A stretch of 64,000 nucleotides of DNA from Paenibacillus validus NBRC 15382 (GTDB taxonomy: Bacteria > Bacillota > Bacilli > Paenibacillales > NBRC-103111): assembly GCF_004000985.1 (NCBI RefSeq), contig NZ_BIMH01000004.1, positions 62,001-126,000 on the forward strand. The letters run 5' to 3'. The translations under genes and the position numbers were made by a program. Shown here in pieces: positions 54,505 to 63,375 of this stretch. Under the pieces are notes generated by a model. That model ran no database searches and was not told the origin of the DNA. It was given only the letters and a program-made list of their open reading frames with translations. Within the stretch, counting starts at the first letter, position 1. Each line of letters starts with the position of its first letter.

Positions 54505-54541
54505 ATTCATTATAACGAACGAAAGATTCTTTATAAAGAAC
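54505..54541 (-). promoter_or_regulatory. UbiA operon promoter with tandem SinR-like boxes
   Basis: On the minus strand TTTATA (54532-54537), 17-nt spacer, TATAAT (54509-54514). Box 1 ATTCTTTATAAAGAAC (54526-54541) covers the -35 and box 2 ATTCATTATAACGAAC (54505-54520) covers the -10. The boxes are 21 nt apart, two helical turns. A bound repressor would shut the promoter fully. Confidence 0.8.
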
Positions 54542-54589
54542 GATATTTGGTAGTATTTTGGAGAATATGGCAGTAAATCCACGTTTTTT

Positions 54590-54605
54590 GTTCTTTAAAA
54601 CGGAA
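54590..54605. promoter_or_regulatory. SinR-like half-box
   Basis: GTTCTTTAAAACGGAA: the left half GTTCTTTA is consensus, the right half is degraded. It lies between the UbiA promoter and the sinR-like gene promoter. Confidence 0.4.
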
Positions 54606-54630
54606 TAATCCGAGCTGTTCAATTTTTAAT

Positions 54631-54678
54631 TTGACGTTTTTTACGTTATACTCCAATTATTCGTTCGTTATAAGGAAC
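54631..54678 (+). promoter_or_regulatory. Promoter region and SinR-like box of the SinR-like/glmS operon
   Basis: TTGACG (54631-54636) with an AATTAT -10-like hexamer at 54655-54660 (18 nt) is a possible promoter. GTTCGTTATAAGGAAC (54663-54678), 15-16 matches to the palindrome, sits at about the transcription start, suggesting autorepression. Confidence 0.55.
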
Positions 54679-54741
54679 GTCTTGACGGACGATACGCCTG
54701 TGTTTTTGCGCAAGGAAACTACAACAAAGGACCGATGGAGC

Positions 54742-55083
54742 ATGTTGGGAAAACGAGTGAGAAAGCTTCGCATGGAAAGAGGGTTAACGCTCTCTGAACT
54801 GGCGGAGGCCGCTGGTGTTGCCAAATCTTACTTGAGTACCATCGAACGGGACATTCATTCGAATCCGTCCGTCCACTTGTTGGACAAAATTGCGGCCGCG
54901 CTGGACGTTTCATTGAAACAGCTGGTTCAACCCGATACGCCGGAGCGTGATCCCATGGTGATGCAGGAGTGGTATGACCTGTTTCAGGACGCTCTGAACT
55001 GCGGCATCAGCCGGGAAGAATTGAAGAGCATTATCGAATTTCGAAAATGGCAAGTAGGCCAAAGCGAACAAGAGGAGGAGTAA
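54742..55083 (+). CDS. SinR/SlrR-like repressor with SinI-binding domain
   Basis: A 113-residue SinR paralogue. HTH: MLGKRVRKLRMERGLTLSEL and AEAAGVAKSYLSTIERDIHS. The C-terminal SinI-type dimerisation helices read MQEWYDLFQDALNCGISREE and EFRKWQ. The gene for the other, closer SinR homologue is at 62885. The ATG at 54742 follows GGACCGATGGAG. The Shine-Dalgarno of glmS overlaps its end, so the two are coupled. Probably binds the surrounding GTTCKTTATAAMGAAC boxes, perhaps with SinR, as SlrR does in B. subtilis. Confidence 0.85.
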   Translation: MLGKRVRKLRMERGLTLSELAEAAGVAKSYLSTIERDIHSNPSVHLLDKIAAALDVSLKQLVQPDTPERDPMVMQEWYDLFQDALNCGISREELKSIIEFRKWQVGQSEQEEE

Positions 55084-55085
55084 TC

Positions 55086-56912
55086 ATGTGTGGCATTGTA
55101 GGTTATATCGGCAACCGGAATTCACAGAACATTTTATTGGAAGGTTTGAAAAAACTGGAGTACCGGGGATACGATTCCGCCGGGGTGGCCATTCACACGG
55201 AAGCTGGGCTTGAGCTCCGCAAAACGAAAGGAAGAATCAGCGAGCTGGAAACGCGGCTGGAGGCGCAGCCGCTCACGGGCTTCGCCGGCATCGGTCATAC
55301 CCGCTGGGCCACTCACGGGAAGCCCTCGGATGCCAATTCGCATCCGCATACCGACAACGACATGAAAATTTCCGTTGTACATAACGGTATCATTGAGAAT
55401 CACCTGCAATTAAAGGAAGAGCTCGAGCAGCTCGGTTACCGGTTCTTGTCGGAGACCGACACCGAGGTCATCTCTCATCTGATCGCCCACCATTATGAAG
55501 GAGATTTAACCGAAGCCGTCAGGAAGGCCGTCAGCCAAGTGCGGGGCGCCTACGCCATCGCCGTGCTTTCCGAGCACGAGCCGGACAAGCTGGTTGCGGT
55601 CCGCTGGGCCAGTCCGCTCATTATCGGCGTCGGACAAGGTGAAAATTTCATCGGCTCCGATATTCCGGCCATTCTGGAATATACGCGCGATGTTTACATT
55701 TTGAATGACGGCGAGATGGCCGTGCTGACGCGGGACGGGGTCGAACTGATGACGCTTGAGGGCAATTTCATCGCCAAGCAGCTGTTCCACATCGATTGGG
55801 ATCTCATGATGGCGGAGAAGAACGGGTTCGATACCTTCATGCTCAAAGAAATTCATGATCAGCCGCGCGCCTACCAGGATACGATGCGCGGAAGAATCAA
55901 CGAGGGGAAGGAAATCGTGCTTCCCGGCATGACGCTGTCCGCAGAGCAAATCCGCGGTCTGAAGCAGATCCATATGGTCGCCTGCGGCACGGCTTACCAT
56001 GCGGCGCTCGTCGGTAAAACCGTCATCGAACGACTGACCCGCATTCCGGTTGAAGTCGACCTCGCCTCCGAGTACCGCTACCGGATGCCCGTGATCCGCG
56101 AGAACACGCTCGTCATCGCCGTCAGTCAATCGGGAGAAACCGCGGATACGCTGGCCGCCATGCGCGAGGCCAGGCAGTGCGGCGCCCGCGTCATGGCCAT
56201 CACGAATGTAATCGGCAGCTCGGTGGCCCGCGAAGCGGACGATGTCCTGTTCACACTGGCCGGTCCCGAGATCGCCGTCGCCTCGACCAAAGCTTACAGC
56301 TCGCAGTTGATCGCCTTCTATTTACTCGGTCTGTTCATGGCCCAGTCCATGGAGACGCTGGACCAAGCCTCGCTCATCGAGCTGATTGCCATGCTGGAAC
56401 GGCTGCCTTCCCAAGTGGAAGAAATGCTGGAAGGCCTGGAACCGGTCCGCCAGATCGCCGAGCAGATTTCGAATCAGAATCACCTTTTCTTTATCGGCCG
56501 CGGACTCGACTACAGCCTGGCGATGGAAGCGTCGCTTAAGCTGAAGGAAATATCCTACATTCATTCGGAGGCGTATGCCGCGGGCGAGCTGAAGCACGGC
56601 TCCTTGGCGCTGATTGAAGAAGGCACGCCGGTCATTGCGCTGGCAACCCAGGAGCTGCTGCTGGAGAAAACCGCGAGCAACATCAAGGAAGTCAAGGCAC
56701 GGGGCGCTTACGTGATCGCGCTGGCTTTGGAAGGTCAAACCGAGCTGGAGAAAACCGCAGATCAAGTGATCTACGTGCCGCGCACCTATTCCCTGCTGGC
56801 GCCTGCCCTTGCCGTGGTGCCGCTGCAGCTGCTCGCTTACTACACGGCTTCGATTCGGGGGAATGACGTGGACAAACCTCGCAATTTGGCGAAAAGCGTA
56901 ACGGTCGAGTAG
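55086..56912 (+). CDS. glmS: Glutamine-fructose-6-phosphate aminotransferase
   Basis: A 608-residue enzyme making glucosamine-6-phosphate from fructose-6-phosphate and glutamine. The class II glutaminase Cys is residue 2 (MCGIVGYIGNRNSQNILLEG); GHTRWATHGKPSDANSHPH follows. Two SIS domains carry AVSQSGETADTLAA and the C-terminal EAYAAGELKHGSLALIEEGTP and PRNLAKSVTVE. The Shine-Dalgarno GAGGAGG lies inside the preceding repressor gene; the start is 2 nt after its stop. There is no room for a glmS ribozyme, unlike the housekeeping gene of B. subtilis. Confidence 0.95.
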   Translation: MCGIVGYIGNRNSQNILLEGLKKLEYRGYDSAGVAIHTEAGLELRKTKGRISELETRLEAQPLTGFAGIGHTRWATHGKPSDANSHPHTDNDMKISVVHNGIIENHLQLKEELEQLGYRFLSETDTEVISHLIAHHYEGDLTEAVRKAVSQVRGAYAIAVLSEHEPDKLVAVRWASPLIIGVGQGENFIGSDIPAILEYTRDVYILNDGEMAVLTRDGVELMTLEGNFIAKQLFHIDWDLMMAEKNGFDTFMLKEIHDQPRAYQDTMRGRINEGKEIVLPGMTLSAEQIRGLKQIHMVACGTAYHAALVGKTVIERLTRIPVEVDLASEYRYRMPVIRENTLVIAVSQSGETADTLAAMREARQCGARVMAITNVIGSSVAREADDVLFTLAGPEIAVASTKAYSSQLIAFYLLGLFMAQSMETLDQASLIELIAMLERLPSQVEEMLEGLEPVRQIAEQISNQNHLFFIGRGLDYSLAMEASLKLKEISYIHSEAYAAGELKHGSLALIEEGTPVIALATQELLLEKTASNIKEVKARGAYVIALALEGQTELEKTADQVIYVPRTYSLLAPALAVVPLQLLAYYTASIRGNDVDKPRNLAKSVTVE

Positions 56913-56956
56913 CCAAGCTGAACACGCACGGATAGAGAGTAAGGAGGATAAACCGT

Positions 56957-58153
56957 ATGTGGATGGAGCCATTAGACCAGGCCGACTCCGTGTTGACCGC
57001 TTTGAGCTTGACGATCGCCGGCGGTTTTACCGCACTATTCCTGCTGCGGAGCCGGCACAGGACCATCACCGAACGAATGAAACAAAGCCTGGAAAAGCAT
57101 CAGGATTACTTTACTTACCTTAGCGCCAACATGCACGGGGCGGACGCGCTGTTCCCGCCCCCCGGGCGTTTGACCCCCGTAGAGCTGAAAGCCATTCAGT
57201 CGAAGCTGCTGCAGTGGATCGAGGCGATCGACGGCGAGCAGCGGGGCAAGCTTACCGCCCTTTGCCGGGATCTGGGACTTGTGGAGCTGGAGCGTCAGCG
57301 GCTGCGCAGCTCCAGGCACGGGGTACGCATGGAAGCCGCTTATCATTTGGGTGTCATGCGGGCGGCCGAATGTACCGGTGAACTGCTGAATCTCTTGGAA
57401 CGGGAAGGCAGCGAACCGACCGCATTCGTCGTCGGACGCGCCGCCGCCAAGTGCGCCGCAACGCTCGAGGATTTGCGCCGCCTGATGCAGCTGCTTACCG
57501 AACACCATCCCAAGGCTCATCAGCTTATCGCCGATACTATCGCCTCTTCTTCCTTAGATCCGGCACCGCTCTTTGCCGAGCTGCTTCGCAGCGAAAATAA
57601 CGAAGCGGTGCTCACGGTGGCTTTGATCAGTCTTTCCGGACGAAACGATCCGCATGTGTTCGGCGCATTGGACCGGTTGATCATGTCCGGGCATAAAGAA
57701 ATCCGGGTCAAAGCGGCAAAAATGTTCCTGCAGTATCCTCACCTGCTGCCGCTCGAGCGAATCGGCGAGCTGATCCGCCATCCGGATTGGGAAATCCGTG
57801 CCGCTGCGGCCAAGGCCGTGGGCGAACAGCAGCTTGACTTTTATCTCGAAGCGCTCACCCGCAGTATGGCCGACGAGGAATGGTGGGTCCGCTATTACAG
57901 CGCCAGAAGCTTATCCAAGCTCGGCTCCGCCGGTTTTGAGGCATTGTGCGAGACGGCCTGCAGCTCCGAGAACGGAGCCTCCCGCGAGTCCGCCTGGGAG
58001 GCTGTGCATGAAGAGCTGAACCAAGCGGAGGTTTCGGCTTCACAGGAGGCGCTGCAAATGCCTCACTACAACCGGCTGAATTTCATTTTCCGGCGAACAC
58101 TTGGTGAACACGGCGCGTCCCGGCCATCCCATAGGCCCCGGATCAGCTCGTAG
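56957..58153 (+). CDS. Membrane-anchored HEAT-repeat protein
   Basis: A 398-residue protein with one N-terminal membrane helix (LTALSLTIAGGFTALFLL, residues 13-30), a short helical region and then HEAT repeats from about residue 125: RSSRHGVRMEAAYHLGVMRA, MSGHKEIRVKAAKMFLQYPH, RHPDWEIRAAAAKAVGEQQ and DEEWWVRYYSARSLSKLG. HEAT repeats bind proteins. Its place between glmS and the GT2 suggests a scaffold or regulator of the synthase. GGAGG precedes the ATG. Confidence 0.8.
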   Translation: MWMEPLDQADSVLTALSLTIAGGFTALFLLRSRHRTITERMKQSLEKHQDYFTYLSANMHGADALFPPPGRLTPVELKAIQSKLLQWIEAIDGEQRGKLTALCRDLGLVELERQRLRSSRHGVRMEAAYHLGVMRAAECTGELLNLLEREGSEPTAFVVGRAAAKCAATLEDLRRLMQLLTEHHPKAHQLIADTIASSSLDPAPLFAELLRSENNEAVLTVALISLSGRNDPHVFGALDRLIMSGHKEIRVKAAKMFLQYPHLLPLERIGELIRHPDWEIRAAAAKAVGEQQLDFYLEALTRSMADEEWWVRYYSARSLSKLGSAGFEALCETACSSENGASRESAWEAVHEELNQAEVSASQEALQMPHYNRLNFIFRRTLGEHGASRPSHRPRISS

Positions 58154-58166
58154 AAAGGGGACCCGG

Positions 58167-59627
58167 ATGAGATCGTTTTTGCTGAACTACGGAATCATTG
58201 CCTTTTATCTGATTATCGGATCCAGTTTACTGCACTTATTCATACTCGCGATCTCCCATCAGAAGATACTCTCCATTGTCAAAAGCACCATGAACTCGCG
58301 CTTCCGGGAGCTGGCAGGCTCGGAATACGTCCCTCCCGTATCGATTCTGGTCCCCTCCTATAATGAGGAGCTGACCATCATCGAGAGCGTGCGTTCCTTA
58401 ATGACGCTGGAATTTCCCATGTATGAAGTCGTCGTCATCAATGACGGCTCAGCCGACCGGACGCTTCAAGTGCTGGTGGATACGTTCGAATTGAAGCCGA
58501 CCCGTCTGACCGGCTTCCGTCCTCTGGTGCAATCCAAACCGATCCGGGGAGCGTACCGCAACCCCCTCTATCCCAGACTGGTCGTCATCGACAAAGCGAA
58601 CGGCGGTAAAGCCGATGCGCTGAATGCCGGTATTAATGTTGCTAAATATCCGCTGGTCTCCACCATCGATGCCGACAGCCTGCTGGAAAAAGACGCCTTG
58701 ATCCGATTGGTTAAAGTCTATATGGAAAACCCCGAGCAGCATATTGCTGTCGGGGGCAATGTCCGGATCGCGAACGGGAGTACCATTGAGGACGGCCGCG
58801 TGCTGTCGGTCCGGCTGTCGAACAAATGGCTTCCCGCCCTTCAATATGTCGAGTATATGAAAGCCTTCCTCGGCGGCCGGATCGGCTGGAGCGCTATGAA
58901 CGGGCTGCTTATCGTGTCCGGGGCCTTCGGCCTGTTTCGCAAAGATTACTTGGTCAAAGTGGGCGGCTATCAAGAGGACTGTCCCGGCGAGGACATGAAC
59001 ATCGTGATCAAGCTTCACAAATATATGCTGGACCGCAATTTGCCCTACCGGATCGTGTTTTGTCCGGACGCCGTCTGCTGGACGCAGGCGCCCGACACGC
59101 TGAAGGTGCTCAGCGCCCAGCGCCGCCGCTGGATCCGCGGCAGCTTATGGAACGTCAGCCGATTCCGCGCGATGCTGTTCATTCCGAAGTACAAGGTGAT
59201 CGGCTGGTTATCCCTGCCCTACACCATCGTGTACGAGATTCTGAATCCTTTTGTCCGGCTGTCCGGTTTGGCGGCGCTCGCGGGATACGTATTGCTGGAC
59301 ATGACACAGCTGCCGGTGCTCCTTATCTTCCTGCTGGTCAATCTGCTTATTGGCATGATCTTTACTTGCGGGTCGCTGTTGATTGAACAATTGGCTTTCC
59401 GCCGCCCCATTCGCACGTACGACCTGCTGCGCATGATCGGGTTATCGGTGGTAATGGCGGTCGGTTACGATCAAATCAATGCACTCTGGAAGCTGCTCGG
59501 ACTGTGGGATTATATTCGCCGCAATAATGCTTGGGGCAACATGGTACGCCGCAGCTGGCAGGATGAAGCGGCCCATCAGGCCGGATCCTCTTCCTCAAAA
59601 AAGACTACCAAAGCACAGGCCGTCTAA
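58167..59627 (+). CDS. Processive GT2 glycosyltransferase (IcaA/PgaC/BcsA-like)
   Basis: A 486-residue membrane synthase. One N-terminal helix (GIIAFYLIIGSSLLHLFIL), the GT2 domain with VSILVPSYNEELTIIESVRS, VINDGSADRT, the DxD-type TIDADSLLEKDALIRL, PGEDMNIVIKLH (general base) and the processivity motif SAQRRRWIRGSLWN, then three to four C-terminal helices. These D, DxD, ED and QxxRW motifs mark polysaccharide synthases. AGGGGA lies 5 nt before the ATG at 58167. The nearby glmS and glmM suggest an amino-sugar polymer, but the sugar is not shown. Confidence 0.92.
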   Translation: MRSFLLNYGIIAFYLIIGSSLLHLFILAISHQKILSIVKSTMNSRFRELAGSEYVPPVSILVPSYNEELTIIESVRSLMTLEFPMYEVVVINDGSADRTLQVLVDTFELKPTRLTGFRPLVQSKPIRGAYRNPLYPRLVVIDKANGGKADALNAGINVAKYPLVSTIDADSLLEKDALIRLVKVYMENPEQHIAVGGNVRIANGSTIEDGRVLSVRLSNKWLPALQYVEYMKAFLGGRIGWSAMNGLLIVSGAFGLFRKDYLVKVGGYQEDCPGEDMNIVIKLHKYMLDRNLPYRIVFCPDAVCWTQAPDTLKVLSAQRRRWIRGSLWNVSRFRAMLFIPKYKVIGWLSLPYTIVYEILNPFVRLSGLAALAGYVLLDMTQLPVLLIFLLVNLLIGMIFTCGSLLIEQLAFRRPIRTYDLLRMIGLSVVMAVGYDQINALWKLLGLWDYIRRNNAWGNMVRRSWQDEAAHQAGSSSSKKTTKAQAV

Positions 59628-59697
59628 TGGACGGCCGCTCCCCTATATGTGCGTATGATCGCCACCTCAATATGAATGGAAATGGAGTGAAAGAACA

Positions 59698-60504
59698 ATG
59701 AACAATGCGTTATTAACCGGTTCCCGCTTGTCACAACGTCTAACCAATCGAATGAACAGCGTCCTTCAAGCAGCCGTCCCTTGGACGGAGTGCGGACTGA
59801 TCGCAGCTTCAACGCACGGCATCAGCCCGATATGGCTTCAGGATTTGGAGACACGTCTGGCCAAGGAGAACGAGAACCTGGCCGTTATAGCCAATTACGA
59901 AACGGATGAAGGGACATTGACTATCCTGCTGCCGGGGCAATCGCTGGCTTTCACCCATTTCGTGTCTCTGTCGGTCAAGGCTTACCTGCAGGATGCCGGA
60001 CTGTTGAACGGCGCCATGGCCGTTGCCAGCTTCCCGGAGAGCGCTCCCGCTTCCGATGAAACCTTGATCGACTTCCTGGCTTTGCTGGATGAGAAAGAAC
60101 AATCGGACATCGCCGTTTATCAGGGCCAGCCTCAATCCCCGGAACCACCGACGGTCGTGATGATCGATCCGAACGCCGATTTGCTCGATTTCCTGAACGT
60201 CCGGCTCGGACTTCAAGGATACGATGTCCGTCCAGCACATGACGGCATGGAAGGGCTCCGGCTCGTGGAATCGGTCCAGCCGGACCTGGTCATCACAGAG
60301 CTGGCGCTGCCTGCACTCGACGGCTACCAGGTGATACACCGCATCCGGCAAACCCAGAGCCGGGCGTGCAAAGTTGTCGTGCTGACCGACCTTACCGTCG
60401 AGCAGGACATTTGCAAATGCTTTGACCTGGGCGCCGCCGATGTGATCAAGAAGCCATTCTCACCCATGGAGCTTGAAGCGCGCCTCAGGCGGCTGCTCGC
60501 CTAA
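59698..60504 (+). CDS. Degenerate GGDEF-like domain fused to pseudo-receiver
   Basis: A 268-residue protein. Residues 30-132 resemble the second half of a GGDEF domain (ETDEGTLTILLPGQSLAFTHF and GAMAVASFPESAPASDETL), but the GGDEF motif itself is replaced by TDEGT and no RxxD I-site is seen. Residues 152-268 are a receiver: VVMIDPNADLLDFL with Asp157, PDLVITELALPALDGY with Glu201 where the phosphorylated Asp should be, Thr230 and Lys252. Glu may mimic phosphorylation. No histidine kinase lies nearby. Probably a regulatory switch for the synthase. Confidence 0.72.
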   Translation: MNNALLTGSRLSQRLTNRMNSVLQAAVPWTECGLIAASTHGISPIWLQDLETRLAKENENLAVIANYETDEGTLTILLPGQSLAFTHFVSLSVKAYLQDAGLLNGAMAVASFPESAPASDETLIDFLALLDEKEQSDIAVYQGQPQSPEPPTVVMIDPNADLLDFLNVRLGLQGYDVRPAHDGMEGLRLVESVQPDLVITELALPALDGYQVIHRIRQTQSRACKVVVLTDLTVEQDICKCFDLGAADVIKKPFSPMELEARLRRLLA

Positions 60505-60535
60505 CTTAGCTTGTGGATAAAAGGAGTTCGTGCCC

Positions 60536-62761
60536 ATGAAAGGGAACACTTCACCCATCGCCTGGCTGATGCGCTTTGCCTTGCTGTCCGTCGCCTTTTT
60601 CCTGGTCTGGCATTACTGGCCAACCAAGAAAGTGGAGAGCGTCCAAAGCGCGGACGGATCGCAAATCAAGTTCCGTACGCTGGGGGATCACATCGAGATG
60701 TACGATAAGCAGCAGTGGACTCCTTTTTTTGTCAAAGGAGTCAATGTGGGTGCTGCGCTTCCCGGGCATGACCCGGGCGAGCTGCCGATCAGCAAGGAAA
60801 AGTATTTGGAATGGTTCAAACAAATTCAAGAGCTCGGCGCCAATACGATTCGGGTATATACGATTCTAACGCCGGTTTTTTATCAAGCGCTTGTGGAATA
60901 CAACCAGCGTCATGCGGACCAGCCGCTCTATTTCATTCAGGGCGTATGGACTCCGGAAGATGAGCTGATCGAATCAAAAGACGCCTACCTCGAAGCGATT
61001 TACTCGGAGTTTCAAAGCGAAATCACCTATGCCGTAGGAGCGGTGTACGGGACCGCCGATATTCCGGAGCGGCTCGGCAAGGCGACCGGCTCCTACCGTT
61101 ACAATGCCGGCCCTTATTTGCTGGCGTGGCATATCGGGACGGAATGGGATCCGAAGACGGTTCAGAATACCAACGACCTGCATAAAGACAAGACCGGCTT
61201 CCAAGGCACCCACATTTCCGCTAAACCGAACGCTTCCCCTTTTGAGAACTGGCTTGCGGAAATGCTCGACCATTTGGCGGTGCTGGAGTCGGAGAACGGT
61301 TGGAAGCATCCGTTGACCTTTACGAATTGGGTTACAACCGATCCGCTCAAGCATCCCGGCGAGGTCCTCGTTCAAGAGGATATGGTAAGCGTCGATGCGA
61401 CCCGCCTGAATGCGCACAACTGGCCTGCCGGATATTTTGCATCCTTTCACGCTTATCCTTACTATCCCGACTTTTTCCTCTTGGATCAAACGCTGATGGA
61501 TATGAAGGACAAGGACGGAACGGCCAACACCTACTTAAGCTATTTGACCAAGTTGAAGGCCTACCATAAGGACATGCCGGTTATGATTACGGAATTCGGC
61601 GTTCCTTCCTCTTTGGGAATCGGACATCTGGCCAATAAAGACCGGCATCAAGGAGGGCATGACGAGACGCAGCAGGGACAGATCAACGCCTCTCTCCTGC
61701 AGGATATTGCAAGCGCAGGCATGGCGGGAGGTATCGTCTTCTCCTGGCAGGACGAGTGGTTTAAGCGCACCTGGAACACGATGCACTTCGAAATCCCGCA
61801 AAGCCGCCGCAAGCTGTGGAACAACGTCTTGACGAACGAACAACATTTCGGGCTGGTGGCCGAGATGTCCGGCAAGGCCGGGACGCTCCAAATCGACGGA
61901 GACGCAAGCGACTGGCAATCGCTTAAAGAGGACGAGAAGCGAACGCTCGCGGGCGGCTATCCGGGATGGAAATCCATTTGGATGACCCATGACGAGGCCT
62001 ACGTCTACATCGCGGGCGAGCTGGAGCAGCCGTTTGATCCGGAGCGCGAGAAGCTCTACTTCGGCGTCGATACGATTCCCGGCGGCAACCGGCATGCGAA
62101 GGAACTGGGCGGAGTCAAGCTCGACGAAGGGCTGGAAACGCTCATTGAGCTCGGAAAAGACAATGAAAGCCAAGTGAAGATCGCATCTAACTACGATTTT
62201 CACACCCGGTTATACGGCAATCAGTATGGGATGCTGAAGGTCAAGCCCGAGGACATGAAAGACGATTCCGGTATATTTAACCCGTGGAAGCTGGCCGTGG
62301 GTCTGGAGCAGATTCCGCCGGATTCCACCCGGTACAATCCGTTTCAGGATGTACCTGCCGGGATGCTGAAGCGCGGATCGACGGATCCGGCCTCGGCGGA
62401 CTTCAATTCCTTAACCATGTGGCAGGCCAAGGGCAGCGTCGTAGAGATGCGTATCCCCTGGATGTTGCTCGGTTTCACCGACCCCAGTTCCCTACAGGTC
62501 ATGAGCTACGGCGAGAAGGATGGTAAACTGGCAGCCACGACAACCCAAGGGATTCGCTTGCTTCCTTGGATCGTTCAGCGCTCGGACGGTTCCGTCCGCG
62601 GATTGGTGAAAGACGCCGGCGCCGAATACCCTGTCTCCAAGCTGCCGGCCTATACATGGCCTGCCTGGAACAAGGTCCAGTACGTCGAGCGCCTCAAGAA
62701 AAGCTACGACCTGATGAAGGACGCTTTTCATCAGATTGACGATCACGTTTCCCAACCATAG
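60536..62761 (+). CDS. Membrane-anchored glycoside hydrolase-like protein, paralogue of 48677-50935
   Basis: A 741-residue protein with an N-terminal membrane anchor (LMRFALLSVAFFLVWHYW) and extracytoplasmic domains. The barrel: FFVKGVNVGAALPGHDPGEL, ANTIRVYTILTPVFYQALVE, AWHIGTEWDPKTV (possible acid/base) and VMITEFGVPSSLGIG (possible nucleophile). The C-terminal region starts QIDGDASDWQSLKED and looks like a CBM9/DOMON sugar-binding domain. AAGGAG precedes the ATG at 60536 by 9 nt. Last gene of the glmS operon; its lipoprotein paralogue ends the divergent operon. Confidence 0.8.
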   Translation: MKGNTSPIAWLMRFALLSVAFFLVWHYWPTKKVESVQSADGSQIKFRTLGDHIEMYDKQQWTPFFVKGVNVGAALPGHDPGELPISKEKYLEWFKQIQELGANTIRVYTILTPVFYQALVEYNQRHADQPLYFIQGVWTPEDELIESKDAYLEAIYSEFQSEITYAVGAVYGTADIPERLGKATGSYRYNAGPYLLAWHIGTEWDPKTVQNTNDLHKDKTGFQGTHISAKPNASPFENWLAEMLDHLAVLESENGWKHPLTFTNWVTTDPLKHPGEVLVQEDMVSVDATRLNAHNWPAGYFASFHAYPYYPDFFLLDQTLMDMKDKDGTANTYLSYLTKLKAYHKDMPVMITEFGVPSSLGIGHLANKDRHQGGHDETQQGQINASLLQDIASAGMAGGIVFSWQDEWFKRTWNTMHFEIPQSRRKLWNNVLTNEQHFGLVAEMSGKAGTLQIDGDASDWQSLKEDEKRTLAGGYPGWKSIWMTHDEAYVYIAGELEQPFDPEREKLYFGVDTIPGGNRHAKELGGVKLDEGLETLIELGKDNESQVKIASNYDFHTRLYGNQYGMLKVKPEDMKDDSGIFNPWKLAVGLEQIPPDSTRYNPFQDVPAGMLKRGSTDPASADFNSLTMWQAKGSVVEMRIPWMLLGFTDPSSLQVMSYGEKDGKLAATTTQGIRLLPWIVQRSDGSVRGLVKDAGAEYPVSKLPAYTWPAWNKVQYVERLKKSYDLMKDAFHQIDDHVSQP

Positions 62762-62794
62762 CCGTACTTTACCGGCGCACAGCTTAAAGCAGCA

Positions 62795-62845
62795 AAAATG
62801 CCCCCATAGCCGATGAGCGGAAACTCATAGGTTATAGGGGCTTTA
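62795..62845. terminator. Bidirectional terminator between the glycan operon and sinR
   Basis: GCCCCCATAGCC and GGTTATAGGGGC pair, with GATGAG/CTCAT inside. On the minus strand the stem is followed by ATTTTTG. Confidence 0.7.
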
Positions 62846-62884
62846 CGTACAACCATTCACTCGCCCGCACCAGCTTTATCTCTA

Positions 62885-63220
62885 TCATTCCTCGGAGCGT
62901 TTCTGCCTGTTGCGCCACTTGTTATACTCCAAAAATTCCACAAACTGCTCTTTGCTGATGCCCGAATCCATGGCCTCTCTTACCAGACCAAGCCATTCCT
63001 CATCCAACTGCTCATGAGGATGGGGGTGATGTTGAATAAACGTTTCCAGCGGAACGCCCAACACCGCACTAATCTTTTCAAGAAACTGGATCGATGGATT
63101 CGACTGGACCTCGCGTTCGATCGAGCTCAAATAGGATTTCGCTACCCCCGCTTTCTCTGCCAATTCGGTAAGGGTAAAGCCTTGTTCCAAGCGCAGCTGC
63201 TTGACTTTCTTGCCAATCAT
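62885..63220 (-). CDS. sinR: Biofilm master regulator SinR
   Basis: A 111-residue close homologue of B. subtilis SinR. The HTH reads LTELAEKAGVAKSYLSSIER with EVQSNPSIQFLEKISAVLGV, and the SinI-binding domain QLDEEWLGLVREAMDSGISK, EQFVEFLEYNKWRNRQK. SinR represses matrix genes. Its start follows AGGGG, and upstream lies a SigA promoter overlapped by a cre site. sinI is just upstream on the same strand, the usual sinI-sinR order. Confidence 0.93.
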   Translation of the reverse strand: MIGKKVKQLRLEQGFTLTELAEKAGVAKSYLSSIEREVQSNPSIQFLEKISAVLGVPLETFIQHHPHPHEQLDEEWLGLVREAMDSGISKEQFVEFLEYNKWRNRQKRSEE

Positions 63221-63294
63221 GGTAGTGACCCCTTTGTCATCCTGCAGTATAACAATATTTTAACAAAAAATGTTCATAGTGTGGATGATTATTT

Positions 63295-63324
63295 TTTATA
63301 TCATAACCATGTAAGCGCTATCAA
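63295..63324 (-). promoter_or_regulatory. sinR promoter with cre (CcpA) site
   Basis: On the minus strand TTGATA (63319-63324), 18-nt spacer, TATAAA (63295-63300). TGTAAGCGCTATCA at 63310-63323 on the plus strand is a perfect match to the cre consensus TGWAANCGNTNWCA and overlaps the -35. CcpA bound there would repress sinR. Confidence 0.75.
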
Positions 63325-63375
63325 TACAGGTTAAAAAAATTTTGTTTACCTGCGCAGCTTTTTTCTCTCTTGAAG

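Noticed and set aside
54742-55085. glmS ribozyme
   Set aside because: The upstream region is coding for the SinR-like protein up to 2 nt before glmS, leaving no space for the ribozyme.
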